Assembly: GCF_014654615.1 (NCBI RefSeq)
Contig: NZ_BNBB01000007.1
Location: 124,001-188,000, forward strand
From: Streptosporangium violaceochromogenes
GTDB taxonomy: Bacteria; Actinomycetota; Actinomycetes; Streptosporangiales; Streptosporangiaceae
Direction: 5' to 3'
Length of the DNA stretch: 64,000 bases
This document shows, piece by piece, positions 36,099-44,183 of the stretch (position 1 is the stretch's first letter; each line of letters starts with the position of its first letter). A program made the position numbers and the translations under genes. The notes below the pieces were generated by a model. The model was not told where the DNA came from and made no database searches. It saw only the letters and a list, made by a program, of their open reading frames with translations.

Positions 36099-37286
36099 CT
36101 AGTGGCTGAGCGCGGGCGCGCGCTCGTCGGGGCCGGTGAGGGCGAGGTCGTCCGCGCCGAGGGTGACGGCGCCGGGCCCCTGCCGGACCGTCCGGGCGAT
36201 CAGGAGGTAGTCGACGACCGCGAGCAGGCCGAGCACCCCGGCGAAGCCGGTCAGCGAGACGGCGACCGCCGCCGGGGAGAGACCGGGGGAGAGGGCCTCG
36301 GCGACGGTGAGCCTGCCGTAGACCAGCCAGGGCTGGCGGCCGGTCTCGCGGGCCAGCCAGCCGAGGAGCGCGGCCAGGAACGGCAGCGGGACCATGAGCA
36401 TGAGCAGTGGCTGCGCCCACCGCCAGCGCGGCAGCCAGTACAGGGCGGGCATCATCAGGAACATGAGGGCGAGCTGCAGCGGCTGCCCGATGGCGATCAT
36501 GAGTCCGAGGCCGATCCCGGCCGGCGGGGAGCCGAACTTGCCGGGCTGGAGCTGGGAGATCGGGCCGAACTGCGCGTAGCCGAAGCCGACCGTGATCAGC
36601 GAGCCGATGAACGCGGTGGTCACGCCCAGGCGGAGCGAGCCGGTGAAGAGCGCGCGCTCGGCGGTTCCCCGGAACAGGTGGTAGGCCGAGGCCCCCATGA
36701 CCGTGAAGCCGCCGGCCCACAGGCCCGCGCCGATCACGTGGGGGAGGGCCATGGTCAGCGTGGGGTTGGTGACCAGCGCGCCGAAATCGGTCAGGACCAG
36801 CCGGCCGCCCCGCTCCACGGCCCCGGCGGGGTTCTGCAGGAACGCGTTGGCCGCCATGACCCAGAAGGCGGACAGGTAGGCGGTGAGCGTCACCAGCCAG
36901 ATGCACGCCAGGTGGAGCGGGCGGGGGAGCCGGCGCCAGCCGAAGATCCACAGCCCCAGGAAGGTGGACTCCAGGAAGAAGGCCACGAGTGTCTCGATCG
37001 CCAGGGGGGCGCCGAAGACGTCTCCGGCGTAGCGGGCCAGGCCGCTCCAGTTCAGGCCGAACTGAAACTCCATCACCAGCCCGGTGAGGATGCCCAGCGC
37101 GTAGTTGATCACGTAGATCTGGCCCCAGAAGCGGGTCGCCCGCTCGTGGACGGGGTCGCCGGTCAGGGTGTGGCGGGTGTGCATGATCGCGACCAGGGGG
37201 GCCAGGCCCAGGGTCAGCACGACGAACAGGAAGTGAAGACTTCCCGTCACCGCGAACTGGACGCGGGCCAGGTCGAGGACGTCCAC
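36099..37286 (-). CDS. cydA: Cytochrome bd-type oxidase subunit I, Q-loop-less CydA
   Basis: This 395-residue protein keeps the heme ligands: the His of SLHFLFVVLTLG (heme b595), Glu residues in LAIETLVAFFLESTFLGLW, the His of LPHVIGAGLW (heme b558), and Met in GLGLMIAIG. GRQPW near residue 320 is also conserved. The quinol-binding Q-loop is nearly absent: only about 13 residues separate the Lys of LQPGKFGSP from that Met, where E. coli has over 130. The Glu usual after the QPxK motif is missing. It may use a different electron donor or bind quinol differently. First gene of cydABDC, behind a palindrome array. Confidence 0.88.
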   Translation of the reverse strand: MDVLDLARVQFAVTGSLHFLFVVLTLGLAPLVAIMHTRHTLTGDPVHERATRFWGQIYVINYALGILTGLVMEFQFGLNWSGLARYAGDVFGAPLAIETLVAFFLESTFLGLWIFGWRRLPRPLHLACIWLVTLTAYLSAFWVMAANAFLQNPAGAVERGGRLVLTDFGALVTNPTLTMALPHVIGAGLWAGGFTVMGASAYHLFRGTAERALFTGSLRLGVTTAFIGSLITVGFGYAQFGPISQLQPGKFGSPPAGIGLGLMIAIGQPLQLALMFLMMPALYWLPRWRWAQPLLMLMVPLPFLAALLGWLARETGRQPWLVYGRLTVAEALSPGLSPAAVAVSLTGFAGVLGLLAVVDYLLIARTVRQGPGAVTLGADDLALTGPDERAPALSH

Positions 37287-37315
37287 GGATTCACCTCCAT
37301 CGCTCTCCGTTTATC

Positions 37316-37360
37316 TGTAGGCAGCCTACATGTAGAAAGCCTACATGTAGGCTGCCTATA
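37316..37360. promoter_or_regulatory. Palindrome array before cydA (likely PadR operator)
   Basis: Three overlapping or adjacent palindromes fill 45 bp: TGTAGGC-A-GCCTACA at 37316-37330, GCCTACATGTAGGC at 37339-37352, and TGTAGGC-T-GCCTATA at 37346-37360. All use TGTAGGC/GCCTACA half-sites. The array lies between the cydA start (37286) and the divergent PadR gene (37454). PadR proteins bind ATGT-N8-ACAT-like palindromes, and the central site here contains ACATGT. It could regulate both directions. Confidence 0.75.
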
Positions 37361-37453
37361 TGAGGGGTAGGATGGAGGCGTGAACGAGCGAGGCGACGGA
37401 GGCGGCCACCGGTGGGCTCACCGGGAGGCGCGGTGGTGAGCGGAGGGGGCGGG

Positions 37454-37801
37454 GTGAGCCCCGACGCGCTCCGAGGGCACATGGACGCCCTGCTGCTGTC
37501 CGTGCTGGAGCACGAGCCCCTGCACGGTTACGCGATCATCGAGGCGCTGCAGGCGCGCAGCGGCGGCGCGCTGAGCGTGCCGACCGGCACCGTCTACCCC
37601 GCTCTGCGCCGGCTGGAGCACGCCGGATACCTCGCCGGCGAGTGGGCCACGGTGGGCGGGCGCAGGCGGCGGACCTACCGGCTGACCTCCTCGGGCCGCG
37701 CGGCCCTCACCGGGGAGCGCTCCGCCTGGCGGAGGTTCGCCGGCGCGATCGGCAGGGTGCTCGACCCCGGGGTCATGCGGGGGCCGGCGGGCGGCGCGTG
37801 A
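37454..37801 (+). CDS. PadR-family transcriptional regulator
   Basis: This 115-residue protein has the compact PadR winged helix: ALLLSVLEHEPLHGYAIIEAL, VPTGTVYPALRRLEHAGYL and a wing with GRRRRTYRLTSSGR. I start at GTG 37454 (VSPDALRG) with GGAGGGGGCGGG upstream; the frame is open to 37412. It is divergent from cydABDC and converges with a HAAS-domain membrane protein (29-bp overlap at 37773-37801). The array at 37316-37360 is its likely target. Confidence 0.88.
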   Translation: MSPDALRGHMDALLLSVLEHEPLHGYAIIEALQARSGGALSVPTGTVYPALRRLEHAGYLAGEWATVGGRRRRTYRLTSSGRAALTGERSAWRRFAGAIGRVLDPGVMRGPAGGA

Positions 37802-38459
37802 CGCCCAGGCAGCGGGCCGCGCAGTAAAGGTGCGCGAACGTGACCCCGTGGGTCACCAGCGCCGCCGCGATCCCCGGGAGATAGGCGTAAAAGCCCGGCG
37901 GGCCGTGCGAGCCGTGGATCAGCGCGAGGCTCAGCGCGACCCTGACCGGCAGCGTGCACCAGACCAGCAGGGCCAGGGACCGCACGACGCGCCGGGGGCG
38001 GTGGATCCGGCGCAGCCCGCGCCCCAGCGCGAACAGCGCGGCCCCGCCGAGCGCGCCGACGAGGAACTGCAGGGCGTCCAGGCTCCGGGAGACGGGGAGG
38101 AACCAGCCGGGCCAGGTCGCGTAGACCGCCGGGCCGGTGGGAAAGATCCGCCAGATCAGGCTCCACATGAGCGTGACCAGCGGCACGCTGACGAACAGCA
38201 GGCCGGCCAGCCTCCGGCCGGCGAGCACCGAGAGCTCCTCCTGGAATCCCGGGGCGACCTCGTCGATCGCGCCGAACTCCTCCACGGCGGCCCGCTCGGC
38301 CTCGTCCCGTCCCAGCCCATCGCACTCCAGCGCCTCGGCGGCGTCGAGGAGGTTGTCCCGCGCCTCGGCGACCAGGTCGAGCTTCGGGCCCCTGGGACCG
38401 GTGAGGACGCGGCCGAGCTCGGTCACATAGCCGTCGATGACCCCGCCCGTCGTCCTCAC
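37773..38459 (-). CDS. HAAS/permease-prefix-domain membrane protein
   Basis: This 228-residue protein has an N-terminal HAAS-like helical domain (VAEARDNLLDAAEALECDG; core EARDNLLDAAEAL then AVEEFGAIDEVA) and about four membrane helices. HAAS domains are typically coded next to PadR regulators, and the pair acts in signal transduction, the membrane protein modulating or being repressed by PadR. Here they converge and overlap at their 3' ends by 29 bp, so transcription of each could interfere with the other. Its precise role is unknown. Confidence 0.75.
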   Translation of the reverse strand: MRTTGGVIDGYVTELGRVLTGPRGPKLDLVAEARDNLLDAAEALECDGLGRDEAERAAVEEFGAIDEVAPGFQEELSVLAGRRLAGLLFVSVPLVTLMWSLIWRIFPTGPAVYATWPGWFLPVSRSLDALQFLVGALGGAALFALGRGLRRIHRPRRVVRSLALLVWCTLPVRVALSLALIHGSHGPPGFYAYLPGIAAALVTHGVTFAHLYCAARCLGVTRRPPAPA

Positions 38460-38654
38460 CCCCGTCCCGCCGCCCGCGGAGGGGGCGCCCTGCCGTACAT
38501 CGTCGTGGGAGGGCGGGCCGGGCGCATCGGGGAAGACCCTGAGAAGACCCCGGCTCTCCCTCCCCCGTCCGGCGTACGGCCCGCCGTGGCGTCCGCCGTA
38601 CCCGGGGCGGCGGGCGGCGCGGACGTCACGGCGGGTGCCACGGCGGGGGGACGG

Positions 38655-40148
38655 TCACGGAAGGTAGTGGGTCGGGGGGACGGGGGGCCGGGGCGGGTGG
38701 ACGCGCCGGGCCGCGTGGGAGGCCGAGCCCACCAGGAGGCTGCCGGCCGCGATCGCCGCGGTCAGGGCGAACCACCCCAGCGTCCGCCCCATCCGCAGGC
38801 CGTACCCGCTGACGGCCCAGTGGAGCGCCAGCAGCCAGCGAGCGGGCGAACGGCTGGTGAGGCGGCGCATCTCCATGGCGCCGAAGGCGAAGTCGGCGGC
38901 GGTGGCCTTGTCGTCCACCCCCGCGCGGAGTCGGGAGTAGAGGGCGGCGAGCCGGTGCGGCGCCGGCGGTTCGGCCTCCGTACCCGTGGCCGCGCCCGAT
39001 GACGCCGGCCCCTGTCCCTGCCCCGGGCCCGCGCCCGGACCGGGGCGCGACCAGCCGCGCCAGGCGTGCTCGTCGGCCAGGGTGTGCCGCCGGCTCCACC
39101 ATCGAAGCGGCGGCCAGCGCAGCGCGAACCGCACACCGCGCGGCGTGGTGGCGAAGGTGCATCCGGTCAGCCGGAGCCGCTCGGGTGTGCGGATCCCGGC
39201 GAACCGGCAGGTGCTGAGGTCGACGCAGCGCAGCTCCAGCGCCTCGGTCTCCACCTCGCGCAGCGAGACCACCTTGCTCGTGCCCCGGCCGTCGACCGTG
39301 GCCGGGCCGTGCAGCGTCGCCCCCTCCAGATCGGCGTGCGCGTCGTCGAGGCGCACGGTCAGCCGTCCGGTGACCCGCATCCGCCGCAGGTCCACCGGGC
39401 AGCCTCGGACCGTCAGGTCGAGCCCGTTGCCCGCCCACGCCCCGGTGAGGCTGAGACGGCGGCCGACCGCGGCGGGTGCCACGGAGGCACCCGCCCAGAA
39501 CCGCGCGGCCTCGAACCCGGCCAGCCCGCCGAAGTCCACCTTCCGGAGCGACACCATCCGGCCGAAGCGGCATCCACGGAAGGTCGCGTCCCCGCCGAAG
39601 CGGCTGCCGTCGAAGGTGGCGAAGTCGTGGAACTCCGCCCCCTCGAAGGAGGCCGTCCGCGCGAATCCGCCCGCGCTGAACAGCGCGTCCCTGGCCACGG
39701 ACATCCGGTCGAAGGCGGCGTGCCCGGCGACCGTGACGCCGTGCAGCGACAGCTCCTTGGAGAACCTGACCTCCCTGAAGGAGACGTTGCCCGTGAAGCG
39801 CGCGTCGACGAAGGAGGCGAGCCGGCGGAAGCGCGCCTGGTCGAAGGAGACGTCCCCCTCGAACACCATGCCGCCGAACCTGGCGTCCTCGGTGAACGTG
39901 GCGCGGTCGAACCTGGTCCGTCCCAGGTTGCCGCGTGTGGCGGTCAGGATCCGCCGCAGCAGATCCCTGCCCACCGTGGTGCCCCGCAGATCGATCGCCG
40001 AGCCGGAGGCCATGCCTCCGACGATCTCGTCCAACTCGCGGGGGGCGAGATGGGCCAGACAGCGTCCGTACGGCTGTCGCGCCGCTCCAACGCACTCCGG
40101 GGAGACGGCGCAGGTGACCCAACCCACGTCCAGAGTTCTCATGACCAT
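38655..40148 (-). CDS. Pentapeptide-repeat protein with C-terminal membrane helix
   Basis: This 497-residue protein has a Cys-containing start (VTCAVSPECVGAARQPYGRC), then from about residue 55 to 330 pentapeptide-type repeats of F/L-rich type (TRFDRATF, DVSFDQARF, ASFVDARF, VSFREVRF, ASFEGAEF). They form a right-handed quadrilateral beta-helix. Behind a linker rich in Gly/Pro/Gln comes LYSRLRAGVDDKATAADFAFG, a segment often found before ion-channel domains, then one hydrophobic helix (LGWFALTAAIAAGSLL) and a short end. The channel pore domain itself is missing, so the protein may be a shortened version. Function unknown. Confidence 0.8.
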   Translation of the reverse strand: MVMRTLDVGWVTCAVSPECVGAARQPYGRCLAHLAPRELDEIVGGMASGSAIDLRGTTVGRDLLRRILTATRGNLGRTRFDRATFTEDARFGGMVFEGDVSFDQARFRRLASFVDARFTGNVSFREVRFSKELSLHGVTVAGHAAFDRMSVARDALFSAGGFARTASFEGAEFHDFATFDGSRFGGDATFRGCRFGRMVSLRKVDFGGLAGFEAARFWAGASVAPAAVGRRLSLTGAWAGNGLDLTVRGCPVDLRRMRVTGRLTVRLDDAHADLEGATLHGPATVDGRGTSKVVSLREVETEALELRCVDLSTCRFAGIRTPERLRLTGCTFATTPRGVRFALRWPPLRWWSRRHTLADEHAWRGWSRPGPGAGPGQGQGPASSGAATGTEAEPPAPHRLAALYSRLRAGVDDKATAADFAFGAMEMRRLTSRSPARWLLALHWAVSGYGLRMGRTLGWFALTAAIAAGSLLVGSASHAARRVHPPRPPVPPTHYLP

Positions 40149-40304
40149 GTGATACCCAGGACGAAGCGGAAAGAGAGATCTAGGTCACGGCAAGTTAGAG
40201 CCAATGCCATAGGGTCACCATTAAGTATCAAGATTCCCTGCTTTACTCTTCTGTGGACTTTCAAGTAAGTGTGGGGCTGTCAATCCCGCTCTACGCTCCG
40301 GGTC

Positions 40305-42146
40305 ATGCGTGCTCTGTCCCGGGCGTTCACCGCCCTCACCGCCCTTGGCACCACCGCCCTCACCGCACTCGTCCCCCTTTCCCCACCCGCCGCCCTGGCC
40401 GTTCCGGGCGCCGCGTTCCCCCCGCCCGCGGGCCGGGCCCCGGCCCCCGTACCGCCTTCCGCGGCGGCCTCGGCCCCCGCGCGGGCCGCAGGGTCCGCAC
40501 CGGGAACGGCCGGGCGGGCGTGTGAGACCCCGCCCACCCACCGGATCGCCCAGGTGCAGGGAGGCGGGGACGCCAGCCCGCTGGCCGGGCAGACCGTCCG
40601 CGTCGCGGGCGTGGTGACCGGCGACTTCCAGCAGACCGGCGGGCTCGGCGGGTTCTTCCTGCAAGACCCCGTCCCCGACGCCGACCCGGCCACCTCCGAA
40701 GGGCTGTTCGCCTTCGCCCGCGACACGTTCAAGGACGTGAAGGCCGGGGACCGGGTTCTGGTCACCGGCAAGGTCGTGGAGTTCAACGGCCTGACCGAGC
40801 TGTCACCGGTCACCGCCGTGGACGTCTGCGGCGCGGGCACCGTCACCCCGGTCCGGCGGCGCCTGCCGCGTGCCGCGGGCACGACCTTCGAACCGGTCGA
40901 GGGCATGCTCGTCGCCTTTCCCGAGCGGCTCACCGTCACCGACCACTACAACCTCGGCCGATACGGCGAGATCACCCTCTCCTCCGAGGGCCGCCTGTAC
41001 CAGCCGACCGACCGGCCCGGAGTCGACGCGGCCCTGAACGAGCGGCGGAGCCTGCTCGTCGACGACGGCTCCACCGTGGAGAACCCGGCGAAGGTCCCCC
41101 ACACCGGCCCGCGCACCGTCCGGCTGGGCGACTTCGCGCGAGGCGTCACCGGGGTGATGGCCTACGGCTTCGGCCGGTACCGGCTGCAGCCGACCAGGCC
41201 GCTCGTCGTGAGGCAGGCCGGCCCGCGCCCGTCCAAGCCGTTCCCGGTGCCGGGCAACGTCAAGGTGGCGAGCCTCAACACCCTCAACTGGTTCACCACC
41301 TTGCGCTCGCGCGGCGCGAGCACCCCGCAGGAGCAGCGGCGGCAGCTGGCCAAGCTGGTGTCGGCGCTGAAGGGCCTCGACGCCGACGCCGTCGGCCTGA
41401 TGGAGGTCGAGAACAACGGCCCGGCCGCGGTGGGGGCCCTGGTCGACGCGCTCAACGCCGAGGCCGGGGCGGGCACCTACGCGGCGGCGGCCCACCCGGC
41501 CCCCGGCACCGACCTGATCCACGTGGCGATGATCTACAAGCCCGCCAGGCTCCGGCCCGTCGGCCCGGCCCGCTCCTCGGCCGACCCGGTTTTCCGGCGG
41601 CCCCCGCTGATCCAGACCTTCCGCCGAGTCCGGGGCGGTGAGCCGTTCACGGTGATCGTCAACCACTTCAAGTCGAAGGGGTGCGACGCCGCCGCCACCG
41701 GCCCCGACGCCGACAGGGGCGACGGGCAGGGCTGCTACAACGGCGAGCGCGTCCGTCAGGCGGCGGCGACGCTGGGGCTCGTCAAGAGTCTGCGGCTGCC
41801 CGGCCCGCTGGTGCTGGGAGACCTCAACGCCTACGGGGAGGAGGAGCCGATCCACACGCTGGAGGCCGGCGGCCTGACCAGTGTGAGCAAGAGGTTCATC
41901 CCCGCGCGGCTGCGCTACAGCTACCTCTACGACGGCCGCAGCGGTGAGCTGGACCACGCTCTGGTGGGCCGGGACCTGATCGGACGGGTCACCGGCGCGA
42001 CCATCTGGCACATCAACGCCGACGAGAGCCGGATCCTCGACTACAACACCGAGTACAACCCGCCGGACCTCTACCGTCCCGACGCGTTCCGTTCCTCCGA
42101 CCACGACCCGCTGATCGTCGGGCTCACCCTGCCCGGCGGGCGGTAG
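40305..42146 (+). CDS. Secreted endonuclease/exonuclease/phosphatase-family nuclease (ExeM/NucH-like)
   Basis: This 613-residue exported protein begins at ATG 40305 (MRALSRAFTALTALG), with a Sec signal peptide (FTALTALGTTALTALVPL) and a Pro/Ala linker to residue 75. An OB-type domain (TVRVAGVVTGDFQQTGGLGG) precedes the EEP nuclease domain: VASLNTLNWF, GLMEVEN, VIVNHFKSKG, VLGDLNAYGEEEP and SDHDPLIVG, the Asp/His metal catalytic set. This is the layout of ExeM/NucH extracellular DNases, used in scavenging DNA phosphate. An in-frame ATG at 40269 would spoil the signal peptide. A strong terminator follows. Confidence 0.93.
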   Translation: MRALSRAFTALTALGTTALTALVPLSPPAALAVPGAAFPPPAGRAPAPVPPSAAASAPARAAGSAPGTAGRACETPPTHRIAQVQGGGDASPLAGQTVRVAGVVTGDFQQTGGLGGFFLQDPVPDADPATSEGLFAFARDTFKDVKAGDRVLVTGKVVEFNGLTELSPVTAVDVCGAGTVTPVRRRLPRAAGTTFEPVEGMLVAFPERLTVTDHYNLGRYGEITLSSEGRLYQPTDRPGVDAALNERRSLLVDDGSTVENPAKVPHTGPRTVRLGDFARGVTGVMAYGFGRYRLQPTRPLVVRQAGPRPSKPFPVPGNVKVASLNTLNWFTTLRSRGASTPQEQRRQLAKLVSALKGLDADAVGLMEVENNGPAAVGALVDALNAEAGAGTYAAAAHPAPGTDLIHVAMIYKPARLRPVGPARSSADPVFRRPPLIQTFRRVRGGEPFTVIVNHFKSKGCDAAATGPDADRGDGQGCYNGERVRQAAATLGLVKSLRLPGPLVLGDLNAYGEEEPIHTLEAGGLTSVSKRFIPARLRYSYLYDGRSGELDHALVGRDLIGRVTGATIWHINADESRILDYNTEYNPPDLYRPDAFRSSDHDPLIVGLTLPGGR

Positions 42147-42208
42147 CCTTGCCGGACCGTCGGGCCACGGGCCGGTGACGGCGGTCACGCCGCCGGACGA
42201 TCGGCGTG

Positions 42209-42258
42209 CCGCCCCCCGTCTCCGCCCCCCGTCTCCGGAAGGCGGAGACGGGGGGCGG
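42209..42258 (+). terminator. Strong GC-rich terminator with duplicated left arm
   Basis: The arm CCGCCCCCCGTCTCCG occurs twice, at 42209-42224 and 42222-42237, overlapping by three bases. Its exact complement is at 42243-42258. The proximal pairing gives a 16-bp stem with a 5-base loop, while the distal copy would pair over an 18-base loop. It lies 76 bp after the nuclease gene and before the thioredoxin gene. Confidence 0.8.
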
Positions 42259-42336
42259 GATGGAATGCGCCCCGGCGGGAAATGGTTATTCAGCCAGACA
42301 GACCCGATGAAGGCCCGATAACAGAAGGAGCCGCCG

Positions 42337-42708
42337 GTGGCGACCATTGAGGTAACCGAGAAGAACTTCAACGACATCGCCGACGAGGGGATCGTCCTGC
42401 TGGACTTCTGGGCGGCGTGGTGCGGGCCGTGCCGTACGTTCGGCCCGATTTTCGAGAAGTCGTCGGAAAAGCATACCGACATCACGTTCGGCAAGATCGA
42501 CACCGAGGCGCAGCAGGGCCTGGCCCAGGGGTTCGAGATCACGTCGATCCCGACGGTCATGGCCATCCGTGACGGCATCGTCGTCTTCGCCCAGCCCGGA
42601 GCGCTGCCCGAGGCCGCACTGGAGGACCTGATCGGCCAGGTCCGCGCGCTCGACATGGACGCGATCCGCGCCGAGCTGGCGAGCGAGATGGGCGTGCAGA
42701 ACAACTGA
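42337..42708 (+). CDS. trxA: Thioredoxin
   Basis: This 123-residue protein has the thioredoxin active site WCGPC (Cys29, Cys32), preceded by LLDFWAAW and followed by cis-Pro in ITSIPTVMAIRDG. It reduces disulfides in the cytosol with thioredoxin reductase, not coded here. The start is GTG 42337 with AAGGAG about 6 bp upstream. A slightly long C-terminal tail (DMDAIRAELASEM) follows the fold. Flanked by terminators on both sides, so it is monocistronic. Confidence 0.94.
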   Translation: MATIEVTEKNFNDIADEGIVLLDFWAAWCGPCRTFGPIFEKSSEKHTDITFGKIDTEAQQGLAQGFEITSIPTVMAIRDGIVVFAQPGALPEAALEDLIGQVRALDMDAIRAELASEMGVQNN

Positions 42709-42719
42709 GGCCCGCCCTC

Positions 42720-42755
42720 GAAAGACCCCGCGGCCGGTGACGGCGCGGGGCTTTC
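42720..42755. terminator. Terminator after trxA
   Basis: GAAAG-a-CCCCGCG (42720-42732) pairs with CGCGGGG-CTTTC (42744-42755), a 12-bp stem with one bulge, and TTTT lies 6 bases downstream. It lies between trxA and the convergent DAHP synthase gene. Confidence 0.75.
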
Positions 42756-42786
42756 GCGTTTTCGGCGTTCTTCGCGGTGGGGCGGG

Positions 42787-44118
42787 TCAGGCCGAGCGGT
42801 AGAGCTCCGCCACCCGGAAGGCCAGGTCCAGCGACTGGCTCCGGTTGAGGCGGGGGTCGCAGGCGGTCTCGTAGCGCAGCGCCAGGTCGTCCTCGACGAT
42901 CTCGTTGCCGCCGCCCACGCACTCGGTGACGTCGTCACCGGTGAACTCGATGTGGACGCCGCCGGGGTGGGTGCCCAGCGCGCGGTGCACCTCGAAGAAG
43001 CCCGCCACCTCGTTCAGGACGTCGTCCAGACGGCGGGTCTTGTGGCCGCTGGGGGCCTCGAAGGTGTTGCCGTGCATCGGGTCGCAGACCCAGGCCACCT
43101 GCGCGCCGTCGGCGGTGACCTTCTCCACCAGCGCGGGCAGGTAGTCGCGGATCTTCGAGGCGCCCATCCGGGTGACGAACGTCAGGCGCCCGGGCTCGTT
43201 GCCGGGGTTGAGCTTCTCGACCAGCGCCAGCGCCTCCTCGGCCGTGGTCGTCGGGCCGAGCTTCACCCCGACGGGGTTGCTGATGCGGGAGAAGAACTCC
43301 ACGTGCGCGCCGTCGAGCTGGCGGGTGCGCTCGCCGATCCAGACCATGTGCGCCGACACGTCGTACGGCCGGCCGGTCCGGGAGTCGACCCTGGTGAGCG
43401 CCTGGTCGTAGTCGAGGATCAGCGCCTCGTGCGAGGAGTAGAACTCCACGCTGTGGAACTCCTCCGGGTCGGCCCCGCAGGCGCGCATGAACGCCAGCGC
43501 CTGGTCGATCTCCCGGGCGAGCCGCTCGTAGCGTTTGCCGGCGGGTGACTCGCTCACGAAGTCCTGGTTCCAGGCGTGCACCTGGCGCAGGTCGGCGTAG
43601 CCGCCCTTGGTGAACGCGCGGATCAGGTTCAAGGTGACCGCTGAGGAGTGGTAGGCCCGCAGCAGCCGGCCGGGGTCGGGCGCGCGAGAGGCGGGGGTGA
43701 AGTCGAACCCGTTGACCATGTCGCCGCGGTAGGCCGGGAGCTCCACGCCGTCGCGGACCTCGGTCCCCTTGGAACGGGGCTTGGCGAACTGCCCGGCTAT
43801 CCTGCCGATCTTCACAACCGGCACCTTCGCCGCGTAGGTGAGCACGATCGCCATCTGCAGCAGCGTCTTCAGCTTGTTGCGCACGCAGTCGGCCGTGGCC
43901 CCGGCGAAGGTCTCGGCGCAGTCGCCGCCCTGCAGCACGAACGCCTCGCCGCGTGTCACGGCCGCCAGCTCGGTCTTGAGGTTGTCACACTCTCCCGCGA
44001 AGACCAGGGGCGGCAGCCCCGCGATCTCGGTGACGACCTTGTCCAGCTCGTCGCGGTCGGGCCATTCGGGTTGCTGCGCCGCGGGCAGCCCCCGCCAGGA
44101 ATCGAGGTTGTTGCTCAC
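42787..44118 (-). CDS. aroG: Class II 3-deoxy-7-phosphoheptulonate (DAHP) synthase
   Basis: This 443-residue enzyme condenses phosphoenolpyruvate and erythrose 4-phosphate, the first step of the shikimate pathway. Class II motifs are clear: FVLQGGDCAETF, KIGRIAGQFAKPRS, ADLRQVHAWNQDF, VWIGERTRQLDGAH, KLGPTTT, VWVCDPMHGNTF (here VAWVCDPMHGNTFEAPSGHK in short DPMHGN) and GGVHIEFTGDDVTEC. I start at GTG 44118 (VSNNLDSWRGL). The open frame continues to 45573 as antisense of the next gene and is not coding. Length fits class II (about 440-460). Confidence 0.95.
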   Translation of the reverse strand: MSNNLDSWRGLPAAQQPEWPDRDELDKVVTEIAGLPPLVFAGECDNLKTELAAVTRGEAFVLQGGDCAETFAGATADCVRNKLKTLLQMAIVLTYAAKVPVVKIGRIAGQFAKPRSKGTEVRDGVELPAYRGDMVNGFDFTPASRAPDPGRLLRAYHSSAVTLNLIRAFTKGGYADLRQVHAWNQDFVSESPAGKRYERLAREIDQALAFMRACGADPEEFHSVEFYSSHEALILDYDQALTRVDSRTGRPYDVSAHMVWIGERTRQLDGAHVEFFSRISNPVGVKLGPTTTAEEALALVEKLNPGNEPGRLTFVTRMGASKIRDYLPALVEKVTADGAQVAWVCDPMHGNTFEAPSGHKTRRLDDVLNEVAGFFEVHRALGTHPGGVHIEFTGDDVTECVGGGNEIVEDDLALRYETACDPRLNRSQSLDLAFRVAELYRSA

Positions 44119-44183
44119 GACATACCAGGCTATTGCAAGCGTGTGGGCGAACCGACCCTGATGACAACGGATTGAGGACGTCT

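Noticed and set aside
33559-36951. A single 1130-codon minus-strand frame across cydD, cydB and part of cydA
   Set aside because: Only the part from 35313 onwards (CydD) has family motifs; the rest is another frame of cydB and cydA and is Arg/Gly/Pro-rich, as expected for a shadow in GC-rich DNA.
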